64,000 nucleotides of DNA, from NCBI GenBank assembly GCA_023053545.1, contig JAKZAN010000200.1:1-64000 (forward strand), given 5' to 3'. The DNA is from Lepidurus packardi. Its lineage: Eukaryota; Arthropoda; Branchiopoda; Notostraca; Triopsidae. Each line of letters starts with the position of its first letter. Position 1 is the stretch's first letter. This document shows, piece after piece, positions 55,442-64,000 of this stretch. A program made the translations under genes and the position numbers. The notes beneath the pieces are model-generated. The model had not been told where the DNA came from and ran no database searches. It was given only the letters and a program-made list of their open reading frames with translations.

Positions 55442-55888
55442 ATGGACGAATGGTGGGGTGCGGGTGCGGACATTGATGTGGACGGTTGGGTGCCCCGAGT
55501 TCCTGGACAAGCATTTCGTGATGCCCGGCAACTGTGGGGTGAAGCACTGAGAACCAAGCGGATTGACCCTGAAGCTGAAAGCGGAAACGTTGAAGAAACG
55601 ATGAAATGCGTTCTTGGAGGTCAACGGATCGACGCTTGGAAGAGGGAATTGGAAGTGGTTCAAAAGGGGATTTCTTGTATTCGGCAAGAAAGGCAAGAAA
55701 ACACGACCTTCTCCGTAACGCAGGTTGTGTGGGCATTTCTTGATGCTGTTTTTCTTATGGAACAAAATCCTTCTGTTTATGAGGGTGAGTTGTTGGAAAG
55801 GATTTGTGATTCATTAGAGGGAAAATGTGATGATGAACTGATGGAATATCGACATCATCCTAGGTTTGAGTTGTTCGCGGAGTTGTGA
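55442..55888 (+). CDS. WLD-HPR family protein 7
   Basis: 148 residues in one exon. Starts MDEWWGAGADIDVDGWVPRV. Landmarks: IDAWKRELEVVQKGISCIR, QVVWAFLDAVFLMEQ, ICDSLEGKC and YRHHPRFELFAEL at the end. It is the most diverged member, keeping W.REL, WAFLDA and HPR. Confidence 0.65.
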   Translation: MDEWWGAGADIDVDGWVPRVPGQAFRDARQLWGEALRTKRIDPEAESGNVEETMKCVLGGQRIDAWKRELEVVQKGISCIRQERQENTTFSVTQVVWAFLDAVFLMEQNPSVYEGELLERICDSLEGKCDDELMEYRHHPRFELFAEL

Positions 55889-57074
55889 GGTTCAGAGAAC
55901 TGCGGGTTGTGTGTTTTTATATTGTTTTTTATATTGATTTTTGATTGCGATGTGTTTTAAGGCTTTTGATGTTTTCAACTGCTTTTGACGTTTTTTTGAC
56001 GACTTTTTACGCTATGCGTCTATGGTTCTGCTCAATTTTTCTTCCATGTTTCAATGCGATCAATGAAAATAAATGGATTTTTCTCCAACGATACGTTCTG
56101 TGATTCCCAACATTTATTTATCTTCCCGCGGGAGCGAGAAAGTTGTATCCGGGAAAGCTCAAGAGGATGGGGGAGAACGGGAGAATCGAGAGGCCCGCTG
56201 CCTGGAATCGCGTAGCCCGGCCGTGTTAAACGTCCCATAGCCCGCGTGGCGTGTGAGCGAGCGTACGTATACCACGTACGTCGCGACGCGGGATAGGTTG
56301 CGGGGAGGTTACGGTCGAAAATGATGCGCAAGAACATACGGACCAAGTTCCACCCCGCCGTTTGGGAAACCGACTCTCTGTTTTCATATTTCTCGTCTCT
56401 GGCCGACGCGTTTCGGTCGTGTGAGTCCGAGGACGTAATAGTCCACCCCGCCGTTTGGGAAACCGACTCTCTGTTTTCATATTTCTCGTCTCTGGCCGAC
56501 GCGTTTCGGTCGTGTGAGTCCGAGGACGTAATAGTTGCCAGTCATCCGCGACGCGTTTCGGTCGTGTGAGTCCGAGGACGTAATAGTTTCATCCGCAATT
56601 GCGGATTTTCATCCGCAATTTCGGCCTTTGATCATGTTCGCATAGCAATAGCCAAATCTTGTGCGTATATATCCGCAATATATATATCCGCGACCTTCGC
56701 AACCTCCCAGAGTCCAGGTCTGCATGAGTAGGAACTCGGAAGTGCTGTCTTCTGAAGTAGTCTGGAGTTCTGGATTTGTGAAGTGTGACTTGCGGTGGAC
56801 TTGTGACAACGTGAGTTTGCGAATCTGGGAGACTGGAACTTTAGGCCTCAGCGGTGTAGGACTCCGTGGAATAGGACTCCGTTCCGCAGAAACGTCCGTT
56901 GTAAGGGCTACTTGACTCTCATCGGTTTTTCAATGCGTGTAGTCCGTCCGTGGAAGAACGTGTGGTAGTGATGAAGCCGATTTCCGTGGTAGGGGTCTCG
57001 ATTCCGTTCCTTGCTTGTTTTGCAAGGCGTTTCCTTGTTTTTCCTATCCTTATCCTTCACCTTAATCATTCAAA
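55889..57074. other. Spacer with inverted-repeat arm and 93-bp tandem repeat
   Basis: The right inverted-repeat arm is at 56252-56330. A 93-bp unit (CCACCCCGCCGTTTGGGAAA … TCCGAGGACGTAATAG) occurs at 56350 and 56443 with a third partial copy to 56588. The upstream region of the next gene (56925-57074) is duplicated at 59190-59344. Confidence 0.7.
56252..56330 (-). repeat. 75-bp inverted repeat, right arm
   Basis: Reverse complement of 49491-49565, about 90% identical, with the central CGTACGTATACCACGTACG palindrome-like block. Confidence 0.8.
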
Positions 57075-58037
57075 ATGTCAGGTTCCGATGGCCGACCGAT
57101 GTGTCGTCGCTCGCGACCGTTTCGTCGCTGTACGGCGCAATCTCGAACGACCGGACAAGCGTCGATGGGAGTGATGGACACGGATTCCTCGTGCTCCGAT
57201 GCTTCGGAGGCGGCGGCGTACCCAACCGTGTTCTCCCTTGTTTCGTGTGACGAGGCTTCGGCGTCGTCAGGGAATCCTCCGCAATCCTCTCGTTCCCAAC
57301 GGCCCATGGGAAGGAGATCTTGTACGGGAGTGGCTCCTCGGCCCAGGCTGGGACACGATAAGACGTGGCGCTGGCTCGATTCTTACGGAACGGTGCCTTT
57401 AGAAGAGCGGGTCCAGTTTTACTCAACTCCGCGTCGGCGTTGCTTCCCGACCGAGAAGTGGCCGAGATGCTCGGAACTAGATGACCGCGTCGTTTTGGCC
57501 TGTGCGATATACAAGCAGTGGGCCTTGTACTGCGAATCGCGTCGTGAGGGCGCGTCAGCACGAAACCTCGCCAGGATCTTGGACGGACGACGGTCTTCCA
57601 TCTGCTTTCCGGTGTCCCGCAGGAAGCAACCTCCTCCTGAATTCGAAGGGCCCTGGACAAAGACGACTGATGTTCGATACGCCCTGAACCTAATCCGTGT
57701 GTCAGGCGACGACCTCAGCACGTGGCGTCTCCAGTGGTCGCGCGTCCAGGCCGGGTTGGACGCCATCCTCACTGGTGGCGGTTTTCCTCCCGCAGTTTCG
57801 TCCATCGTGACGGTGGAGCGGATAGCCTTCGCGTGGCTCGACGTTTTGGCTGCGGTGGCCGCACGTCCGTTTCGCGAGCGACTGACCCCGGCTGAGCGTG
57901 AGGATGTTGCTCGGCGGTCATTTTTGGGCTTGGCTGGTCGGTCGGGTGATGATGAAGCCTATCACGAAGACCACCCTCGTCACGATCCCATGTTCTACGA
58001 GCCTTCCTTGGGTCGTGACGTGCAGCCGGCCATCTGA
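57075..58037 (+). CDS. WLD-HPR family protein 8 (long form)
   Basis: 320 residues in one exon, the longest member. The N-terminal 150 residues are Arg/Ser-rich, starting MSGSDGRPMCRRSRPFRRCT. Then the full set typical of island 1: EGPWTKTTDVRYALNLIRV near 200, LSTWRLQWSRVQAGLDAI, RIAFAWLDVLAAVAARPF near 255, VARRSFLGLAG and EDHPRHDPMF near 300. It links the two islands because it has both GPWT and FAWLDVLA. Downstream splice-like signals (58200-58310 and 58430) may belong to alternative 3' exons. Confidence 0.75.
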   Translation: MSGSDGRPMCRRSRPFRRCTAQSRTTGQASMGVMDTDSSCSDASEAAAYPTVFSLVSCDEASASSGNPPQSSRSQRPMGRRSCTGVAPRPRLGHDKTWRWLDSYGTVPLEERVQFYSTPRRRCFPTEKWPRCSELDDRVVLACAIYKQWALYCESRREGASARNLARILDGRRSSICFPVSRRKQPPPEFEGPWTKTTDVRYALNLIRVSGDDLSTWRLQWSRVQAGLDAILTGGGFPPAVSSIVTVERIAFAWLDVLAAVAARPFRERLTPAEREDVARRSFLGLAGRSGDDEAYHEDHPRHDPMFYEPSLGRDVQPAI

Positions 58038-59344
58038 CCTTGCCTTTTTTGGCTCCTTCTTCTCCTTGTTGGTGAGTCCCATTTTTGCTTCATTTTTATC
58101 CCAGTTTCGACCGAGTCGTCGAGTGGTGAGTAACGACGGCTCAGGTGCCTTCTCCCAGGCTTAAAAAGCTTCGCTTCTAACCTCTTGGCTGGTTTATATT
58201 CAGGCCATACCAGCAGCGGAGGCGTCTCCATCTTCCAGTCGTTCGTCGTCTCGTCGTTCCGTCTTCTCTTCGACCTTGTTCCGGATCGTCGACCTTTTCC
58301 CTGGCGGTGAGTGCTCGATCATGATGTCACTTTTGACGACGGTCATCCAGTTCCGAGCATCTTGGCCACTTCTCCGTCACAAAGCAACGCCGACACTTGT
58401 GGTTGCTGACTGCTTTGCTGCTTCTTGCAGTGTCGTGATGTCGTCGCCCTCCCGCGAGTACCCCTGGAGGTCGTCTCGCTTTGCTCCCTCCTGCGACGAG
58501 TTCGGAGTCCTTTGGATCGACGGGTGTGACGTCTTCGACGAGTTCGTCTGCTGCGGGGAGATGGGGCGACTCATCCCTTAACTGACTTTTGGTTTATAAT
58601 CACCTTGTGTGGTTGATTGATTCGCCGGAATTACTTCTTGCTTAGCTCGATACGAGAACACATAAGTTGTAGGCGACGTAATGGTAACTGTCCACTCACT
58701 TTTGGTTTATAATGACCATGTCTGGTTGATTGATTCGCCGGAATTACTTCTTGCTTAGCTCGATACAAGAACATGTAAGTTGTAGTCGACGTAATGGTAA
58801 CTGTCCTATTCGGGCCTTTTGTAGTTTCATTATACATTTTGAACCAACTTTGATACACTTTTGATACATTATACCATTATGATAATCAGATACGAGAACA
58901 CGTAAGTTGTAGGCGACGTAACACGCGAAATTGCAGACACAAACCTGAAAGGAAGTAGATTAGACACGTCACTGACAGCTGAAACGCGAAAACAACCCGT
59001 CTGCCACAGAAGTACCGACGGAATTCGCACGAGAACCCAACACTCCCCTTTTTGAACCAACTTTGATACACTTTTGATACATTGTACCATTATGATAATC
59101 AGATACGAGAACACGTAAGTTGTAGGCGACGTAATGGTAACTGTCCTATTCGGGCCTTTTGAAGTTTCATTACACATTTTGAACCAACTTATCAGTTTTT
59201 CAATGCGTGTAGTCCGTCCGTGGAAGAACGTGTGGTAGTGATAATGCCAACTTCCGTGGTAGGGGTCTTGATTCCGTTCCTTGCTTGTTTTGCATGGCGT
59301 TTCCTTGTTTTTCCTATCCTTCTCATTCTCCTTAATCCTTCAAA
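58038..59344. repeat. Repeats after gene 8, including inverted copy of the gene 5 promoter
   Basis: A ~109-bp unit (GACTTTTGGTTTATAATCACC…) or (CTTTTGGTTTATAATGACC…) with GTAGGCGACGTAATGGTAAC repeats at 58584 and 58693. TTTTGAACCAACTTTGATAC and ATACGAGAACACGTAAGTTG repeat at 58840-58920 and 59050-59130. Between them 58921-59041 is the reverse complement of 52385-52505. Confidence 0.75.
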
Positions 59345-59431
59345 ATGTCGGGTTCCGGTCCTAATGGCGATCGCCGACCGGTGTGTCGTCGTATGGTGAT
59401 TTTGTTGAGATTTAAAAAAAAACTTTTTTAA
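59345..59431 (+). pseudogene. Remnant of a gene 8 copy
   Basis: MSGSGPNGDRRPVCRR matches the start of protein 8; the homology to its upstream region starts at 59190 and is lost after about 59397. A palindromic A/T block GATTTAAAA…TTTTAAATC follows. Only 28 codons remain. Confidence 0.75.
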
Positions 59432-59599
59432 ATCGGAACAATAAGGTTGTGATTGAAGTCATTACCGCGGGTTTCCACGGAGGTGTGCTTCAGACTCTTG
59501 AAGTTTATGATGGTCTTGGCGGTGATGGTTTTGCCAGAAGACAGGTGCGGGTATAGGTCATGTTCCCAAGTAGAGGTTGGAAGATTCCATGACGCTGGT

Positions 59600-60480
59600 T
59601 TCAGCAGGAAGGCGCGTCGCGGGGACGCGTGACTTAGCCGGTTCACAAAAAGTACTCAGCTTGTACTGCTTGTGCGTCGCGGGGAGGCGTACGTGGCTTT
59701 TGTATGGCTTTTGTATGTACACAAGCGCGGGAACCCCGTGGCCTAGATTGCCCACCACAAGCGCGCCGGTTGTACGCGACGATATCGCAAAGACGGGAAC
59801 GTCACGTACGACCAACGCGCCCTGCGCGCCGAGGTCGGCACCAAGTCTTCGTCATGGATCCGCGACGTACATCCAACGCGACCGCCGCACCGGTTGCTTC
59901 GCGGGGACGGCGTGGACTACCCGGTCCACGCAAGTGCGCCGGTTGTACGCGTCGTGATCGCCAAGACGTTTACGCCGCGTACGACACACGCGGCCGCCGC
60001 CGCGTACGCTTCGCGGGGACGGCGTGGCCTACCCGGTCCACGCAAGTGCGCCGGTTGTACGCGTCGTGATCGCCAAGACGTTTACGCCACGTACGACACA
60101 CGCGGCCGCCGCCGCGTACGCTTCGCGGGGACGGCGTGGCCTACCCGGTCCACGCAAGTGCGCCGGTTGTACGCGTCGTGATCGCCAAGACGTTTACGCC
60201 GCGTACGACACACGCGGCCGCCGCGGCGTACGCTTCGCGGGGACGGCGTGGCCTACCCGGTCCACGCAAGTGCGCCGGTTGTACGCGTCGTGATCGCCAA
60301 GACGTTTACGCCGCGTACGACACACGCGGCCGCCGCGGCGTACGCTTCTCGGGGACGGCCTGGCCTACCCGGTCCACGCAACCGCGCGCCGGTTGTACGT
60401 GACGAGATCGCCAAGACGGGAACGTCACGTACGACACACGCGGCCGCCGCGGCGTACGCTTCGCGGGGGAAGCGCCGCAG
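59600..60480 (+). repeat. 112-bp CpG-rich tandem satellite
   Basis: At least four near-identical 112-bp units between 59915 and 60390 (GGTTGTACGCGTCGTGATCG, CCAAGACGTTTACGCCGCGT, CGCGGGGACGGCGTGGCCTA), with degenerate units on both sides. 112 is not a multiple of 3, and the overlapping open frames here are repeat artefacts. Confidence 0.92.
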
Positions 60481-60663
60481 GGCCCGGTGCACGAGCAACA
60501 CGCAGCCTATACGGCACGATAACGACATGAGAGATTCTCGGCGTACACGGCCCGCGCCAAACGTGTCGGAATCGTCACGTTACGTCAACGCACCGCCCGC
60601 AACGTCAGCTACGTCAAAGAAGCGGCGAGCAGACGCGCCGATTTCTTGACGTTCTCCCACGCG

Positions 60664-60684
60664 ACGTGCGCGGGTCTACCAGGG
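60664..60684 (-). repeat. Right terminal inverted repeat of island 2
   Basis: Reads inverted CCCTGGTAGACCC-GCGC-ACGT. Gypsy RNase H coding begins right after it. Confidence 0.6.
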
Positions 60685-62504
60685 CATGGGGAACAGCACA
60701 AGAACAAGCATTTATTGCCCTTAAGGACGCCATCACCACGGCCCCCGTCCTCGCGTACCCCGATTTTACGCAACCTTTCATCCTCACTACCGATGCTTCT
60801 GCATACGCCATAGGATACGTACTTAGCCAGAAATTCGACGATGGTGAGCACCCAATTGCGTATGGGTCAAGAAGCCTGAAGGACGCAGAAAAAAATTACT
60901 CGAATACGGACCGGGAAATCCTAGCCGTGGTCAAAGGCGTCGAGCATTTCCGCTCCTACCTATACGGTCATCATTTTATCATCCGGACCGATCATGCAGC
61001 CATACGAGAGATTAACAAGAAAAAGCCTACGACCGCCAGAGCGATGAAATGGATCTTGGAAATGAAAGACTACAGTTACGAAGTGGTACATACACCCGCA
61101 ACGCAGATCAGACATGCCGATGCCCTCTCCCGCATCAGGTGGGACACAGCGGATGACAAGCACGAGAGGGAAGAAGTGGACGATATGCCAGAAGAAAAAA
61201 TCTTCTTGGCGTTCGAAACCGACCCTGTTAATACCCCCATGCTGGACACCTCCAGCTGGGCTCAGAAGCAACAGAGCGACATAACCTTGGCCACAATGTT
61301 CAAGCTCGGGAAAGATGCCAACCACCCCACCTTGGCCGTAGAAAATGGAATCTTGTATCAACGCGTCAACAATCGTTATGTGCCTGTCGCCCCGACCTGC
61401 ATGCGCAGCAAACTCATCGAGCAATTCCACGCACCACCGGCACATGGACATATCGGATCAGACAAGACATACCACCACATGAAACGGTACCTCATCTGGC
61501 CAGGCATAAAGGCCGATATTGAGCGCCTCACCAAACAGTGTTCGGCATGCCAAAGGCACAAACGAAGCTATCTTCGGGTACCCGGCCAACATCACTTCAT
61601 CCCTCCACATGCATTCCACACCGTATCCATGGACATGGTCGGCCCTTTAGTCAAGTCCTTACGGGGGGAGGAGTACATCCTGGTAATCCAGGACTTATTT
61701 TCAAGGTGGATAGAATTAGCCCCCTTACGAAAGATTGATACAGAGGCGATCATGGAAGCATTCATGCGTACATGGATAACAAGGTATGGAGCGCCGTCTA
61801 AGGTCCTCACAGACAGAGGGAGCAACTTTATAGGAGCAATGGCACAAAAATTCTACGAGTTCTTTGGCATCCACAAAATCCAGACCACCGCATACCGACC
61901 ACAAGGAAATGGAGCCAACGAGAGAACACACCAGGAGATGAAGAACTACCTCAACATCTACCTTGAGAGCAAGCCCCGAACAAAGTGGTCCACTATATTG
62001 TCCGAGTACAAATGGGCGTATAACACATCTGTGCATACCGTCCTGAAAACCAGCCCCTATGAGATATTGTTCGGACAAAGACCACCTCTAGGATCCTACG
62101 GTATTCCGCAGCCTCACGAGCACCAAGACAGTTTCGAGAAATATCAAGGTGCTCGTCGAAGAGAGTTGATCGCTATGCGAAAGCATGTCCAAGACCGACT
62201 GCAACAGGGCCAAGTCCAAAACATAGCAACCCGGAACATACACGCGCACAGGATCCCGTTCACCATAGGTGACTGGGTACTTCAGCGAAACCACACAAGG
62301 AAGTCATGGGAGCCACGCTACACCGGGCCATTCAAGATCATTGGTCAGATATCCCCAGTAGTATTTGAGCTCGAAGTCCAAGGAAAACCCTACTCTGCAC
62401 ATGCAACCCACTTGAAACTTTTTCACCGGCGACCCCCCTCAAAGTCCCGGAAAAGAAAAAGAGAGAGAGCCTGTCCCGGTAGCAATATCAGAGGAAGAAA
62501 GTGA
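60685..62504 (+). CDS. pol: Gypsy RNase H and integrase
   Basis: RNase H: ILTTDASAYAIGYVLSQ near 60780, NTDREILAVVKGVEHFR, RTDHAAIREI. Integrase: zinc region GHIGSDKTYHHMKRYLIWPG … CSACQRH, then DMVGPL, LTDRGSNFIG, ANERTHQEMKNYL (D, D, E core) and a GPFKIIGQ module. The C-terminus is basic. One frame is open to the stop at 62504. Confidence 0.88.
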
Positions 62505-62859
62505 ATCAGAGGAAGAGGGCTTCCCTATTACCTTTCCGCACGAAATCCCACAACCACGGGGGAAATGATTCGTGGAGAACTCCGCTCACCCGAATGTTCA
62601 AAACACCGGACAGCACGTCACGCTATCAACAGGAGCAACCCAATAATCTAACCCCAGAGACACCACGCAGTGCACGACCGACGAATTCCCCACAATTACG
62701 GCTCCGCATCCGCCGGCTGTTCAACAGAGACGCAAGAAACAACAACAGGTCAGATGAGATCAACACAGGGAGACCCCAGCGCAATCGCCAACCACCAGAT
62801 AGGTACCCCCCCGTCTGAGTGGACTATCTAAAAACTTCTCTCTCTACTTACAGGTCTGA
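62505..62859 (+). other. Spacer between integrase and the third ORF
   Basis: A CTCTCTACTTACAG splice acceptor at 62840-62853 lies just before the third ORF, as expected where an envelope-type message is spliced. Short frames here are not convincing genes. Confidence 0.5.
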
Positions 62860-64000
62860 CCACAAGCGGAAGGACCCCTGACGCAATTGGCCCGCTATCG
62901 AGACCCTCGACTCATCGGATGGCTCTACCATGAGCGAGCCAGACAGAGGTCTTTCAAGGATTGGCCATACACCGCACCGCATGGAGACTGCTTGGCAAGA
63001 GAGGGGTTCTTCTACTTTGGACAGGGAGATTCAGTCCAATGTGTCTTCTGCATGGTCGTCATTGGAACATGGTCTGCCGCAGACACGCCACATCTGGAAC
63101 ACAGCCGACATTCACCAAAATGCCCGTACGTCCAACAGCTACCCGTCCCCAATTATCCTGCCGAACTCCAGGGAGACCGAAGATCTTGTTGTCGACCGCG
63201 CCAACTCAAGAAAGCAAAAGCAACAGGATACAGCGTCGAAGGCGGGCAGCTGGCCCAATATGTGGCACAACTTCTCATTCTGCTCCAGGCGCTGGGCATC
63301 TTCAGCGTCATCACGCCCGGAGCCAGTGCCCAAGGAATAGTCGCTGCTCCGATACCCAGCACTCCTGGAACCAACACGGAAACTACAACCTATGCCTCTC
63401 ATTTCCCTCCTCCGTCGGTCAACACGGAGACCACTACCCCGTATCCAGACCGCTCAACACCCGAGATGACCACCGAGCCAAAACACGACGCATCACAAGC
63501 GGCCGACATGGAATACACCACATGGAAAGGACTCATCGGGATCAAGGTCCAGGAGGCAGTCATTCCTTATGGATATAGTACCACGGAGTTTCAGGTTGAT
63601 CTAGGACCATGTCGAACAGCCGCAACAGCACTCGAACAAGCAATCAAACAGGCGGAAGAGAATCCGACCCACACGACCACAAACGAAATCCAAGGACGTC
63701 TCACCAAGGCGAGAGAGCTACTGCAGCAGCTGACAATCAACACCATCTTGGAGCAAATGCCGGACAGGAAAATAAAAGCAGATGCTTGGTGTGGAAGGAA
63801 CAGCGACCATCTAGGTCATCTCCCCCAATGCACCGCCATCGAGAAGGCCGCCAAATCACTCAGCTATGCGATCAATGCAGTCAAGACGGAGCAAGACAGA
63901 ACTACACGGGACCTTCCACAAATTTGCCCAGATCAACAACCTGATTACGATCGTCAACCAGTATCACGGACTGCTGACAAGCATCTACAAGTCTGTCCTC
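62860..64000 (+). CDS. BIR-domain plus envelope-like ORF of the Gypsy element
   Basis: One frame stays open for 380 codons to the window edge. Residues about 12-95 form a BIR zinc domain: R.RSFKDWPY, then GFFYFGQGDSVQCVFC, W, D.P and EHSRH, fitting CX2CX16HX6C exactly (Cys at 63040 and 63049, His at 63100, Cys at 63121), as in inhibitor-of-apoptosis proteins. After it come a basic linker, a hydrophobic segment (LLILLQALGIFSVI) ending GASA-Q like a signal or anchor sequence, a Thr/Pro-rich mucin-like stretch and a Cys-containing region like an envelope ectodomain. No ATG precedes the BIR in this frame, so its initiation or splicing is unresolved. BIR identity is firm, envelope identity moderate. 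Confidence 0.75.

Larger units (their letters stand above)
34482..60684. mobile_element. Large segment with 21-bp terminal inverted repeats (island 2), nested BEL/Pao
   Basis: Left end CCCTGGTAGACCC(C)GCGC(G)ACGT and right end, inverted, CCCTGGTAGACCC-GCGC-ACGT. These are identical apart from two single-base gaps, and lie exactly where Gypsy coding stops on one side and resumes on the other. Inside both ends is CpG-rich satellite. Without the BEL/Pao insertion the segment is about 16.3 kb. It carries two small coiled-coil genes, a 168-residue gene, an ncRNA candidate and four WLD-HPR genes, but no transposase that I can recognise. No long target duplication is seen; a TA at the GGTA|GACC and GGTC|TACC junctions is possible. 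Confidence 0.5.
60685..64000 (+). mobile_element. Gypsy-type element, 3' part with BIR/envelope-like ORF
   Basis: Begins inside pol just before RNase H, runs through integrase and a third ORF, and is cut by the window edge. The 5' part is absent here. It has the same orientation as the 31200-34481 fragment, so both could derive from one insertion that also lost protease and RT. The coding that remains looks largely open. Confidence 0.8.

Noticed and set aside
52528-58037. Resemblance of WLD-HPR proteins to phlebovirus/tenuivirus nucleocapsids
   Set aside because: A helix followed about 35-40 residues later by a YPRH/HPRH-like motif is suggestive, but the rest does not align and the lengths differ.
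59704-60649. Series of overlapping 88-133 codon frames
   Set aside because: They are offset by exactly 112 bp and encode the same Arg/Ala-rich text; this is an artefact of the tandem satellite.

Overview
The window is invertebrate nuclear DNA, most likely from an arthropod. This rests on genes with short GT-AG introns (about 60-120 bp), a BEL/Pao retroelement (a metazoan group absent from mammals), Gypsy-type retroelements using tRNA-Ser and tRNA-Gly primers, and a third with an IAP-type BIR domain. The species cannot be fixed from sequence alone. There is no rRNA, no ordinary tRNA and no recognisable housekeeping gene. Nearly everything is mobile or multi-copy.

Layout. 1-6291: 5' portion of a Gypsy element on the minus strand, cut by the window edge. 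6292-31170 (island 1): a dense gene block with a three-exon acidic protein gene, a six-exon 817-residue coiled-coil gene, a 5' fragment of the same gene type, a large transposase-like gene of the CACTA/EnSpm kind, a ~13-exon gene with coding repeats and coiled coils, a truncated copy of that gene, and a tandem array of a small gene family that I do not recognise (here called the WLD-HPR family, after its AWLDVLA and DHPR motifs). Island 1 is saturated with one octamer, GCGCGGAA (41 copies counted by eye on both strands). About 31200-34481: LTR, leader and gag of a second Gypsy element whose leader carries two arrays of covarying hairpins. 34482-60684 (island 2): a segment with 21-bp inverted ends inserted between two Gypsy fragments. 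It begins and ends in CpG-rich satellite, carries a near-fresh BEL/Pao insertion (34903-44779), two tandem small coiled-coil genes, a 168-residue three-exon gene and four more WLD-HPR genes. Island 2 has its own repeated motif, (G/C)TCGCGGG. 60685-64000: 3' part of a Gypsy element with RNase H, integrase and an ORF joining a BIR zinc domain to an envelope-like region, running off the window.

The two islands share the WLD-HPR family and a ~220-bp, TATA-preceded, hairpin-rich segment about 97% identical in copies 43 kb apart. My inference is that both belong to one undescribed class of large mobile or selfish gene cassettes. Island 1 would carry a transposase and accessory proteins, and both would carry fast-evolving paralogs behind repeated promoters. 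The transposase assignment, the inverted ends and the gene family are seen in the sequence; that they form one system is not proven.
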